The position numbers were made by a program, and so were the translations under genes. Source: Nanobdellota archaeon (lineage in GTDB: Archaea; Nanobdellota; Nanobdellia; Pacearchaeales; GW2011-AR1). From it: DNA of 60,310 nt. This document shows, one piece after another, positions 1 through 6,707 of this stretch (positions are counted from its first letter, which is position 1; each line of letters opens with the position of its first letter). The notes under the pieces were generated by a model. It searched no databases. It was not told the origin of the DNA and was given only the letters and a program-made list of their open reading frames with translations. The DNA lies in NCBI GenBank assembly GCA_021818475.1, contig JAKADZ010000004.1, positions 1 to 60,310 of the forward strand. Reading direction: 5' to 3'.

Positions 1-74
1 GACACCTTATCGGTTTCTTCCGCTCGAATTTCCCTTTACATTTCTGCTCAGGGCTGATATTTCAATTAATTGAA

Positions 75-97
75 GGTATAAAAACTTTTATAAACCC
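75..97 (+). promoter_or_regulatory. Candidate archaeal promoter of the L18e-L13-S9 operon
   Basis: Two adjacent TATA-like boxes (GGTATAAAAAC and TTTTATAAAC) lie about 80-100 bases before the first ribosomal gene in an otherwise gene-free leader. Their shape fits TBP-dependent archaeal promoters. The remainder of bases 1-177 holds no gene I can support. Confidence 0.45.
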
Positions 98-177
98 TTT
101 TTCTCTTTGATTTTTATCTGCGAGCGCAAGCGAAGAGTAGAGAACAAATAATTCTCTATTACAGATAAGATATTAAA

Positions 178-555
178 ATGAAAACAAAAACAAAAATTGA
201 CGAACAGTTGAAAAGGAAAAATAATCCTGAATTAGTTAAAACTATATTGGACGCAAAGAAAAAAAATAAATGGCTAGATGTTGCGGGAATTCTTTCAAGC
301 CCAAAAATAAATAGAGTTAATGTTAATTTGAATAAAATAAATGAAAATGCAAAAGAAGGAGAAACTGTTGTTGTTCCCGGGAAAGTTTTGTCTCAGGGAG
401 AAATTGACAAAAAGATTAAAGTAGTTGCGTTCAGTTTTTCTGAAAAGGCTAAAGAGAAAATATTAAAAGCAAAAGGAGAGGTTTCAACTATATTGGAAGA
501 AATAAAGAAAAATCCAGATGCTAAAGGAATTAAAATTTTAGGTAAAGAAGAATGA
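178..555 (+). CDS. rpl18e: Ribosomal protein L18e (eL18)
   Basis: A 125-residue protein of the large ribosomal subunit, belonging to the L15/L18e fold. It has the typical start with a basic helix, the stretch VVVPGKVLSQGEIDKKIKV that marks L18e, and the KGIKILG-like end. The length matches archaeal L18e (about 120 residues). It is the first gene of a classic archaeal L18e-L13-S9 operon and overlaps L13 by 4 bases (ATGA), which suggests translational coupling. In many archaea rpoN and S2 follow this operon; here unknown genes follow S9 instead. Confidence 0.95.
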   Translation: MKTKTKIDEQLKRKNNPELVKTILDAKKKNKWLDVAGILSSPKINRVNVNLNKINENAKEGETVVVPGKVLSQGEIDKKIKVVAFSFSEKAKEKILKAKGEVSTILEEIKKNPDAKGIKILGKEE

Positions 556-956
556 AAGTTATAGACGGAAAAAATGCAGTTTTAGGAAGACTTGCGAGTT
601 ATGTAGCGAGAGAAGCATTGAAGGGGGAAGAATTTGCAGTTGTGAACTGTGAACAAATAATTATAACAGGAAATAAAGAAAATATCCAGGAAGGACTTGA
701 AGCTAAAAGAGGAAGAGTTGGAAGCACACAGAAAGGACCAAAAGTTTCAAGAACAAGCGAAAAAATAGTCAAGAGAACAATAAGAGGAATGCTTCCAAAT
801 TACAGAACAGGAAGAGGAAGAGACGCGTTGAAAAGAATAAAATGTTATGTCGGAGTTCCAAAAGAATTTGAAAGCGCTGAAAAAATTAATATGGAAAACA
901 AATCTCAGATAAGCAAGAGCAAAATAACTAAAGTTAAGGAAATAGCCAAATGGTAA
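552..956 (+). CDS. rpl13: Ribosomal protein L13 (uL13)
   Basis: A 134-residue large-subunit ribosomal protein. It begins with the family-typical start (MKVIDGKNAVLGRLASYVA), followed by the NCEQIIITG segment and the RGMLPNYRTGRGRDALKRIK block that contacts rRNA. The length is normal for archaeal L13. The gene overlaps the stop of L18e by 4 bases and overlaps the start of S9 by 7 bases, so the three genes are almost certainly one transcript with coupled translation. ORF 747..1007 on the other strand is a shadow. Confidence 0.96.
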   Translation: MKVIDGKNAVLGRLASYVAREALKGEEFAVVNCEQIIITGNKENIQEGLEAKRGRVGSTQKGPKVSRTSEKIVKRTIRGMLPNYRTGRGRDALKRIKCYVGVPKEFESAEKINMENKSQISKSKITKVKEIAKW

Positions 957-1363
957 ATTTAAATACAAAAACAATAAATTCAGGAAAGAGAAAAAGAGCA
1001 GTTGCAAGAGCTGTGCTCACAGAAGGAAACGGAAATGTATGGATAAATCATAGAAATTACAAGACACTTAACTTTTTTGATAAATTGAATATCGAAGAAC
1101 CATTGAGAATTGCTGAAAGTGTTTTAGGAAAATTGAATTTTGATGTTTCAATTGATGTAAAAGGCGGAGGAGAAAAAGGACAGATTGAAGCTGCAAGAGT
1201 TGCATTATCAAAAACTATTTCAGATTTTGCAAAGTCAGAAGAATTAACAAAAGCGTTCTTAACTTATGACAGAAACTTGCTCGTTGCAGATGTAAGAAGA
1301 AAAGAAGCTTACAAACCAGGAGATTCTAAGGCCAGAAGTAGAAGACAGAAATCTTACAGATAA
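950..1363 (+). CDS. rps9: Ribosomal protein S9 (uS9)
   Basis: A 137-residue small-subunit protein. The GKRKRAVARAVLTEGNG start, the KGGGEKGQIEAARVALSKTI centre and the basic tail ending SRRQKSYR are diagnostic of uS9; the tail reaches the P-site tRNA in ribosome structures. The length is usual for archaea. It closes the L18e-L13-S9 operon. The next ORF begins 23 bases later with a TATA-like stretch in the gap, so it may or may not belong to the same transcript. Confidence 0.95.
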   Translation: MVNLNTKTINSGKRKRAVARAVLTEGNGNVWINHRNYKTLNFFDKLNIEEPLRIAESVLGKLNFDVSIDVKGGGEKGQIEAARVALSKTISDFAKSEELTKAFLTYDRNLLVADVRRKEAYKPGDSKARSRRQKSYR

Positions 1364-1386
1364 GTTAAAACGTTATAAATATAAAA

Positions 1387-1584
1387 ATGTTAAATTTAAA
1401 AAAAATGTTTGAATCATTTAATCTAGGAAAATCTTTTGTTGAGGGGCTTTCAAAACAATATTCCTTTGAATCAGAAAAATCATTAGATGAGGGGATAAAT
1501 CAATACTTTTCAGAAGCGGGAAAGGATTTTTCTTTTTTGTCAGAACTAAAAAATTCTAAAAGGGATGAGAGCAAATCAGGTTAA
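1387..1584 (+). CDS. Small hypothetical protein
   Basis: A 65-residue unrecognised protein, rich in Ser, Phe, Glu and Lys, with no membrane segment or metal motif. It starts shortly after S9 and overlaps the following ORF by 20 bases in another frame, which suggests a coupled pair. The two ORFs could also be one gene broken by a frameshift: both are lysine and phenylalanine rich and there is no gap between them. Nothing in the sequence assigns a function. Confidence 0.5.
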   Translation: MLNLKKMFESFNLGKSFVEGLSKQYSFESEKSLDEGINQYFSEAGKDFSFLSELKNSKRDESKSG

Positions 1585-1948
1585 AGGGATTGTCAACGAT
1601 TTAGTTCATGTCAGCGAAGATTTTAATCCGATGAATTGGGTTTGGTTAAAAGAGAAAAGAAATTTCGATTTATTGGGAAAAAGAAGTTTTGGAAAAGATA
1701 GTTTAGCTAAACTTTATGAGATGAAACGGAATTGGTTTCTTGAAAGAATTAAAAAATTAAAAGGAAATTTAAATGATTTTCAAAAAGCAAAAATTCATAT
1801 TTTTGGAAAAAAAGAAAAGATAGAAGTTGTTTATAAAAATCAAATTTTTTCAAATGAGCAAATTTATGGATGGGAAGAATCTGAATCAAATAAGGAATTT
1901 CTTAAAGAGATGAGAAAACAAAAAAGAGAAAATGCGGGATTAGATTGA
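1565..1948 (+). CDS. Hypothetical basic protein
   Basis: A 127-residue protein I do not recognise. It is rich in Lys, Glu and aromatic residues (NPMNWVWLKEKRNFD, ERIKKLKGNLNDFQKAKIHIFG) and looks soluble. It overlaps the previous small ORF by 20 bases and runs 9 bases into the convergent membrane-protein gene on the other strand. A start inside the previous ORF suggests coupling or a frameshifted single gene of roughly 190 residues. Confidence 0.55.
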   Translation: MRANQVKGIVNDLVHVSEDFNPMNWVWLKEKRNFDLLGKRSFGKDSLAKLYEMKRNWFLERIKKLKGNLNDFQKAKIHIFGKKEKIEVVYKNQIFSNEQIYGWEESESNKEFLKEMRKQKRENAGLD

Positions 1949-2422
1949 TTGGGGAGAAGTTTGATTATCTTTACTCCACGCAGCAACTCCCAATAAAATT
2001 AGATAGATTACTGTTCCAACTAAAGGAATTAATGATAATAATACCCACCAACCAGGTTTATTAACCGCTTCAAAAGTTTTCCATATCCAAATAAATGAGA
2101 AAATTAAAAAGGCGAGAGTAAAGGCATAACCTGCGATTGGAATCCATGTTCCCAATAAAAGTAAAATTGGCCACCAAGGCATTTTTGCAATCTGGCTCGT
2201 TACTAAAAGAGGACCTACTAAAGGAATCCATACCAATGCAGGATGAGGATGATTCGCTTTCTTTGCAATTGCCATCATCGCAATAGTCGAATAGATATAA
2301 ATTACAATTATTAAGATCAACAAAAATACTAGAAATGGGAGAATCCAATATAATAAAGAGCTATAAGAACTATCCATCACAGAAGAAACTTTTCCGGTTA
2401 AAGAAAGTAAACTTGAAAACAT
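1940..2422 (-). CDS. Small multi-pass membrane protein (DUF5684-like)
   Basis: A 160-residue integral membrane protein with about four hydrophobic segments (roughly residues 24-52, 60-80, 82-112 and 125-148). The pattern of KANHPHPALVWIPLVGPLL followed by KPGWWVLLSLIPLVG repeats a 'Pro-rich turn then helix' unit seen in small membrane proteins of the DUF5684/DUF805 sort. That family link is recalled by pattern only. It is convergent with the gene before it and divergent from the next one, with an AT-rich 124-base gap holding probable promoters for both. Confidence 0.7.
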   Translation of the reverse strand: MFSSLLSLTGKVSSVMDSSYSSLLYWILPFLVFLLILIIVIYIYSTIAMMAIAKKANHPHPALVWIPLVGPLLVTSQIAKMPWWPILLLLGTWIPIAGYAFTLAFLIFSFIWIWKTFEAVNKPGWWVLLSLIPLVGTVIYLILLGVAAWSKDNQTSPQSI

Positions 2423-2546
2423 ATCATTAAAATATTTTTATTCTTTATAAATTTAATTAACCTAATTTATAAAAAAATTTTTCTAAAAAATTTAAGAGAA
2501 GATTCAAAATAAGATAATTTTTAAAATAATATTCATTATAATTTAA

Positions 2547-3428
2547 ATGAGTGATGAAGAACTAGAATATTCAATAGATAAAAAAAGTTCGTTGTTAAAA
2601 ACGATTCTTGTAACATTTCTGATATTAGGAGTAATTTTTATTATTTATGGAATTCCTTTAATTCAAGTGTTTAAAAATAAAACTTATACAAGCGAGGGAT
2701 TAATTTCTGGGGGGGTTACTTGGGGATTAATTTTTCTAAGTTGTTTTGTCATTGTTTACATTTTTGCTAAACCTTGGAAATTTCCATTCAGAACAAAATG
2801 GAATAAAATGGGGCTTGTTTTAGGATATCCCAATGGAAAAATAAAAGAAATTTTTTGGAAAGATGTTACAAAGATAGGGTTAGAAGCAGAAAACAGGTTA
2901 AAACTTTTAGTTCCGATTTATTCTGTAGGAAAATTCTCCTGGAATTCTGCATTTTGGTTTATTTATTCTGGAAGGTGGAATGGGACTACAAAAGATTTTA
3001 AATTTATTCATTTAACCTTAAAAAATAATAAAATAATTGTTATTCCTGTTCCGACTGAAAATTTTGATGAGGCAGTAAATTTTTTAGGATCAATTCCTGC
3101 ACTCGATTCAAAACCAAAATCCTTTTCTTTAAAATTTAGATGGATATTCCTTTTTGTTATTGCTACTTTTTTAATAACCTTTATTATATTCTTAATCTTC
3201 TCTTCTGCAATTAATAAATCCTCTTTAATCTTTCCGTTGTCTTTATTTGCAATTTTATTCATCTCTCTTTTTGGTTTAATAATCCGTTCAATGATAAAAC
3301 AAAGAGTTCTTATCGGGGGGTGGATTGCAGAAGGATCTGGGGCTTATGTAGCTGGAGGATTTTATTTAATTCTCTTATTAGTCATTAGTTATCTTGTGAT
3401 TAAAGGGATTATTGGATTAACTAGTTGA
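2547..3428 (+). CDS. Membrane protein with central PH-like soluble domain
   Basis: A 293-residue protein with about five predicted membrane helices: two near the N-terminus (about 18-40 and 55-76) and three near the C-terminus (about 198-222, 226-248 and 268-290). Between them lies a soluble region (about 80-195) with alternating strands. Its WKDVTKIGLEAENRL segment resembles the start of bacterial PH-like membrane-associated domains; this fold guess is weak. No catalytic motif is visible. The gene is monocistronic, divergent from the 160-residue membrane protein, and converges with the recombinase-domain protein 9 bases downstream. Confidence 0.65.
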   Translation: MSDEELEYSIDKKSSLLKTILVTFLILGVIFIIYGIPLIQVFKNKTYTSEGLISGGVTWGLIFLSCFVIVYIFAKPWKFPFRTKWNKMGLVLGYPNGKIKEIFWKDVTKIGLEAENRLKLLVPIYSVGKFSWNSAFWFIYSGRWNGTTKDFKFIHLTLKNNKIIVIPVPTENFDEAVNFLGSIPALDSKPKSFSLKFRWIFLFVIATFLITFIIFLIFSSAINKSSLIFPLSLFAILFISLFGLIIRSMIKQRVLIGGWIAEGSGAYVAGGFYLILLLVISYLVIKGIIGLTS

Positions 3429-3437
3429 TTTGAGTAT

Positions 3438-3857
3438 TTATTTCACCCCTAAACTTTCTAATTTATTCTGAACATGATTGAACAAAGTTGATGAAATTAT
3501 CGGCTGATGATTTCCTTCGTGAATCTGATTATTGAATTTTATTTTCCCTATGTAAGTAAAATTTTTCAGAATTTTTTTAAGGCCGTTTACAGATAAAGCA
3601 TGTTTTTCGGCAAGTTTTCTTAAACTAATCTCCTGGTTGGTAAACTCTTCAAAAATATCCTCAACTTCTTTAGAATTTTCTGCAGGAGTTAGTTTTCCGT
3701 TTTCGATTTTATATCCAAAAGGCGGCCTCGCCATCAGATTTCCTTGTGATGCTTTACTCATCATCGAATTTTTTCTGTTTATTCCATAAGATTTTAATCG
3801 TTCAATTTCTGCTTTTAGTTCTTCATTCTCTTTTTTTAATCTTTCAAGATCATCCAT
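3438..3857 (-). CDS. Stand-alone recombinase DNA-binding domain with coiled-coil N-terminus
   Basis: A 139-residue protein. Residues 1-25 form a leucine/glutamate heptad coiled coil (LERLKKENEELKAEIERLK). Residues 40-139 match the Recombinase domain of the neighbouring serine recombinase almost block for block: PPFGYK against APFGYK, IFEEF in both, TYIGKIKF against TYIGKVKF. The catalytic resolvase domain is absent, so it cannot cut DNA itself. It may bind the same sites as the intact recombinase, as a regulator or directionality factor. That role is inference. A perfect 18-base palindrome lies 37-54 bases before its start. Confidence 0.75.
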   Translation of the reverse strand: MDDLERLKKENEELKAEIERLKSYGINRKNSMMSKASQGNLMARPPFGYKIENGKLTPAENSKEVEDIFEEFTNQEISLRKLAEKHALSVNGLKKILKNFTYIGKIKFNNQIHEGNHQPIISSTLFNHVQNKLESLGVK

Positions 3858-3893
3858 TATAAAATTATGAAAATTAAATATTTAAATTAGGTG

Positions 3894-3911
3894 TTTAAAC
3901 AGCTGTTTAAA
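3894..3911. promoter_or_regulatory. Perfect palindrome TTTAAACAGCTGTTTAAA
   Basis: An uninterrupted 18-base palindrome sits between the start of the stand-alone recombinase-domain gene and the stop codon of the alkyltransferase gene. It is the longest copy of the AAACAGCTGTTT motif that recurs across 3.9-7.0 kb. Its place just upstream of a DNA-binding protein gene suggests an operator or a recombinase binding site. Confidence 0.6.
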
Positions 3912-3915
3912 ACAG

Positions 3916-4263
3916 TTATCTAAGGCGAAAAAAATATTTTTTTAAGTCAATTTTGTTATTTGATATTTCAACTCCTTCAGATTTCAACAATTTTATCTTG
4001 TTTTTTAATCCTGAAGCGAAGCCCCCTAGTTCTCCGTTTGAATTGATAACTCTGTGGCACGGAACTAGGTCAGAAGACTTAAGAGAATCTCCTCCCGCCC
4101 GCCCCCGAGCAGCAGGGAAAGCATAAGGATTTTTGTTCATTGCAGTTCCAACAGCCCGATAAGCTTTGCTGTTTAGAGCTCTTGCAATTTCCTTGTAAGT
4201 TGTAACTTTTCCCTTTGGAACTTTTCTTAAAACAGCATAGCATTTTTCATAGAAAGATTTCAT
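3916..4263 (-). CDS. ogt: Methylated-DNA--protein-cysteine methyltransferase (alkyltransferase domain)
   Basis: A 115-residue single-domain DNA repair protein. It should remove alkyl groups from O6-alkylguanine by suicidal transfer to the cysteine of PCHRV, which is present. The helix-turn-helix (VTTYKEIARAL) and AVGTAMNKNP segments are also present. Between NPYAFP and VPCHRV there is an insertion of roughly 15-18 residues (about AARGRAGGDSLKSSD) not usual for the family. It is encoded by a GC-rich stretch that resembles the interspersed palindromic repeats of this window. The gene overlaps the serine recombinase stop by 4 bases, so the two are coupled. Confidence 0.88.
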   Translation of the reverse strand: MKSFYEKCYAVLRKVPKGKVTTYKEIARALNSKAYRAVGTAMNKNPYAFPAARGRAGGDSLKSSDLVPCHRVINSNGELGGFASGLKNKIKLLKSEGVEISNNKIDLKKYFFRLR

Positions 4264-5024
4264 TTTAATTTCTCCTGAACCTGTTCAAACAGCTGTTTAT
4301 CCAGAATTGCTTGGTGCTGACCATCTGTCTCTTTATTAGCAAATTTAACTTTTCCTATATAAGTAGTATTTAGAAGAAGCTTTTTTATCCCACTAGTTGT
4401 AAATCCATTTTTTTTGGCTAGTTGAGTTAAGGAAATGGGGGTGTTTAAGAATTCTTCAAATATGGATTTTATTTGAGCTGATTGCTCTTCATCAACCAAC
4501 AGCTGTTTGTTTACTAACTTATAACCGAAGGGTGCTTTTGTGATAAAACCGCCTTCCTTTGCCTTTCGTTCCATCCCAAAAGTAGTTCTGTCCCCAATTA
4601 TATTCCTTTCAAACTCGGCAAACGCGCCAATTATCTGGAACATCAGTTTTCCTGAAGCGCTTGCGGTTTCTATTTTATCCTGCAAGGAAACAAAGTCAAT
4701 TCCCCATTCTTTTAGCTTATCTATTGTAAGGATAAGATCCTTGAGACTTCTTGAAAAACGATCCAGTTTGTAGATAAATATAGCCTGGAATTTTCTGGCT
4801 TCTGCATCTTTCAGCATGTTCTGCATTTCCGGCCTGTTTAGGTTTTTAGCAGACTTTCCCTCATCTTTGTATAACCGAAAAATTTCATAACCTAATGCTT
4901 TAGCGTAATTTATCAAACTTTCTTCCTGAGCATCCAAACTAAAACCGTGTTGAGCTTGGTCTTGTGTTGAGACTCTTACATAAATTGCTGCAAGGGGCTT
5001 AGCTGTTTGAAAATTATTTTGCAT
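4260..5024 (-). CDS. Serine recombinase (resolvase plus Recombinase domain)
   Basis: A 254-residue site-specific recombinase. Residues 10-150 form the resolvase/invertase catalytic domain: YVRVSTQDQ carries the nucleophilic serine, and YKLDRFSRS and GAFAEFERNIIGDRT supply the conserved arginines and helix E. Residues 165-254 are the Recombinase DNA-binding domain. It lacks the zinc-ribbon and coiled-coil parts of large phage integrases, so it is shorter than usual (often 450 or more). Copies of CAGCTGTT occur inside its own coding DNA. It heads a coupled unit with the alkyltransferase. The region in front of it carries several dyads, which suggests autoregulation. Confidence 0.9.
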   Translation of the reverse strand: MQNNFQTAKPLAAIYVRVSTQDQAQHGFSLDAQEESLINYAKALGYEIFRLYKDEGKSAKNLNRPEMQNMLKDAEARKFQAIFIYKLDRFSRSLKDLILTIDKLKEWGIDFVSLQDKIETASASGKLMFQIIGAFAEFERNIIGDRTTFGMERKAKEGGFITKAPFGYKLVNKQLLVDEEQSAQIKSIFEEFLNTPISLTQLAKKNGFTTSGIKKLLLNTTYIGKVKFANKETDGQHQAILDKQLFEQVQEKLK

Positions 5025-5028
5025 ATCT

Positions 5029-5050
5029 GTTCACTAAGGTAATCTTAGTT
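5029..5050 (+). repeat. ACTAAGG-type inverted repeat, copy 1
   Basis: GTTCACTAAGGTAATCTTAGTT lies immediately before the recombinase start codon. ACTAAG and CTTAGT are inverted arms around a short centre. It is one of four related copies at gene boundaries between 5.0 and 6.0 kb. Confidence 0.6.
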
Positions 5051-5160
5051 CCTCTTTTTGTATACTTAGGTTTAATTCTAGCTAGTTAACTTGTTTACTT
5101 AGGGTATTTTTTAGCTAGTTTCTGTATATTTAGGGTGCCCTAAGTATATAAATATTGTGT
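5051..5160. promoter_or_regulatory. Recombinase upstream region with TTAGGG dyads
   Basis: This gap repeats the words ACTTAGG, ACTTAGGG and TTTAGGGTGCCCTAAG. The last is a near-perfect palindrome, followed directly by the TATA-like AAGTATATAAATATT. CTAGCTAG and TTAGCTAG also recur. The arrangement looks like a set of operator half-sites governing the recombinase or its neighbour. It could alternatively be the recombinase crossover region. Confidence 0.45.
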
Positions 5161-5189
5161 ATTTGAAGGAGAAAATAAAAAATTTAGAA

Positions 5190-5519
5190 TCAGCAAGCCC
5201 TCTCACGAAATTGTGGAGTTAACTTAGGTGAACTTAGTGAACGAAGCGCGGTTTCCAGGTTTTTAGTTTCGCTTGGAAATTGATCCAAAAAAAGACTTGC
5301 TATTTGTGAAAAGGCATAAGGGGGATTATAGGGCTGATTTGCAAAGAAATAATTTATTGCCTGAATCGATGTTTTGAAAGTTTCAACTTCTTTTGGAGCC
5401 CAGGAGAAAGTATCTGTTTCAAAGGAGGTTATCAAAATTTTGCCTTCTTCATTTTTTCCTGTAACTTTACCAAATCCAGAGGAGTAAACTGCCCATGGTT
5501 TTTCGATTTGTTCATCCAT
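5190..5519 (-). CDS. Hypothetical protein of the recombinase island
   Basis: A 109-residue soluble protein I do not recognise. The first part (about 10-50) is strand-rich, with VYSSGFGKVTGKNEEGKILI followed by FSWAPKEVETF, reminiscent of a small beta-barrel. The second half is helical. The last 20 residues are coded partly by an inverted copy of the ACTAAGG repeat (RSLSSPKLTPQ), so the present C-terminus may have been created by repeat insertion. It is preceded by an AT-rich 136-base gap without a gene. Confidence 0.55.
   Translation of the reverse strand: MDEQIEKPWAVYSSGFGKVTGKNEEGKILITSFETDTFSWAPKEVETFKTSIQAINYFFANQPYNPPYAFSQIASLFLDQFPSETKNLETALRSLSSPKLTPQFRERAC
5218..5242 (-). repeat. ACTAAGG-type inverted repeat, copy 2 (inside coding DNA)
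   Basis: On the minus strand this reads GTTCACTAAG-TTCA-CCTAAGTTAAC, the same word set as copies 1, 3 and 4 but in opposite orientation. It encodes residues near the C-terminus of the 109-residue hypothetical protein. Confidence 0.5.
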
Positions 5520-5635
5520 AATAAAAAATTTGTTTTAAAGTTTTTAATTGTTTTTATGATAGAAAATATATGTCAAAAATTTTAGCCTCTTAGCTATCTG
5601 CAGATTTTGTTCACTGCAGTACATTCACATTGTTC

Positions 5636-5657
5636 GTGCACTAAGGTTAACTTAGTT
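5636..5657 (+). repeat. ACTAAGG-type inverted repeat, copy 3
   Basis: GTGCACTAAGGTTAACTTAGTT overlaps the stop codon of the 95-residue membrane protein gene. It is a dyad with GTTAAC at its centre. Upstream it shares the word AAAAATTTTAGCCT with copy 4, so the repeated unit is longer than the dyad. Confidence 0.6.
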
Positions 5658-5943
5658 ATTCTTCTTTTGGTATTTTACTTGCCCATCTATTTAAGATAAC
5701 TATTCCAAAAACAGCAAGGATTGTAACTAAAACTGCAGATATAATTGGGGCAATAAAGCTAGGAGCGTTTTGAAAAAGGTTATTTGTTATCTCCTGAAAG
5801 AAAGATTGAAAAACAGTATTCCACGCCAAAGCAAGAATTAACCCGAGAGAGGCAGTCCATGCAAGAACAACCTGTTTTTTAGCATCTTGGGCAAATTTTT
5901 TGGCTTCTAGTTTGGATGGTTTCTTTTCCTCTTTTTGTTCCAT
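5656..5943 (-). CDS. Small membrane protein (DUF5654-like)
   Basis: A 95-residue protein with a charged Lys/Glu-rich N-terminus and two hydrophobic helices (about 28-50 and 64-86). The first contains LGLILALAWNTVFQSFF. This matches my memory of DUF5654, a small archaeal family with an 'ALAWN' signature. The function is unknown. Its stop codon lies inside a copy of the ACTAAGG repeat. Confidence 0.65.
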   Translation of the reverse strand: MEQKEEKKPSKLEAKKFAQDAKKQVVLAWTASLGLILALAWNTVFQSFFQEITNNLFQNAPSFIAPIISAVLVTILAVFGIVILNRWASKIPKEE

Positions 5944-5981
5944 AATATTTACTGGGAAGGGAGATTTAAAAATTTTAGCCT

Positions 5982-6003
5982 GTTCATTAAGGTTAACTTA
6001 ATT
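5982..6003 (+). repeat. ACTAAGG-type inverted repeat, copy 4
   Basis: GTTCATTAAGGTTAACTTAATT provides the stop codon of the next gene. It differs from copy 3 by compensating changes in both arms (CTAAGG..CTTAG against TTAAGG..CTTAA), which keeps the dyad intact. Confidence 0.6.
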
Positions 6004-6411
6004 ATTCTTTGAATAAATTCCTTCTTCAGATCCTTTAACTAATCCTTTGGCATTTCTTAAATAAGAAAAATCTTGAGATTGCAGTAAAAGTCCGACTTCT
6101 CGGGCATGCTTTAATCTTGCTTCTAAATCTGCTTTTTTCTCTTCAAGTTCCCGAAGAGTCTCTTGATGTTTTTCCATTTTCCATTTGTACTTTTCATTAA
6201 GATTTTCCTGAGTTAATCCGCCATTAACATGAAATTCCTCCCCGCAATTTATACATCTCACATCATTAGACCAGTCATCATAAGTATGAATTAAAGGAGT
6301 TTTATCAAAAGGGCATATCAAATGAGAAAGGCTTCCTTTCCCGAATTTTATGGTGTATTCTTTTTCTTCTCCGGTTTCCCAATCTTTATATTTTAAAATT
6401 TCATCTTCCAT
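5998..6411 (-). CDS. Zinc-ribbon protein with coiled coil
   Basis: A 137-residue protein. Residues 30-65 hold two Cys-containing knuckles (LICPFDKTPL and VRCINCGEEF); only three cysteines are visible in this stretch, so the metal site may also use a histidine. Residues 80-115 form a helical, charged coiled coil (EKHQETLRELEEKKADLEARL). It is not recognisable as a named family. Its stop codon is part of a repeat copy, as for the previous gene. Confidence 0.6.
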   Translation of the reverse strand: MEDEILKYKDWETGEEKEYTIKFGKGSLSHLICPFDKTPLIHTYDDWSNDVRCINCGEEFHVNGGLTQENLNEKYKWKMEKHQETLRELEEKKADLEARLKHAREVGLLLQSQDFSYLRNAKGLVKGSEEGIYSKNN

Positions 6412-6475
6412 AAAGGATTAAAATTTTTGGTATTTTTAAGGATTTATATTCCTGAAGGAGATGCTTATTTTGCCT

Positions 6476-6624
6476 TGTTTTAAACAGCTGTTTGTTGAAC
6501 TACATCCGACGCTGTTTATCTGTTTAAACGGCTGTTTGTGGTTGTTTGTTGCTGTTTTAAACAGGTGTTTTCCAATTTTTTGAAGGTTAAACAGCTGTTT
6601 GTTGCTGTTTTAAACAGGTATTTT
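6476..6624. promoter_or_regulatory. Cluster of AAACAGSTGTTT palindromes
   Basis: Within 149 bases there are five copies of a 12-base dyad: AAACAGCTGTTT at 6482 and 6589, AAACGGCTGTTT at 6526, AAACAGGTGTTT at 6559 and AAACAGGTATTT at 6612. The string GTTTGTTGCTGTTTTAAACA occurs twice, so part of the cluster arose by duplication. It lies 55-200 bases upstream of the TATA-like TTTTTAAATAAG of the coiled-coil/HTH gene, which carries more copies inside its coding region. Confidence 0.7.
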
Positions 6625-6707
6625 TCTTAGAAAATTTAATAGTGAAAGAAATAGATTTTAACGTCGAAAAACAAAACATTTTTAAATAAGATTTAATAGT
6701 AATTATT

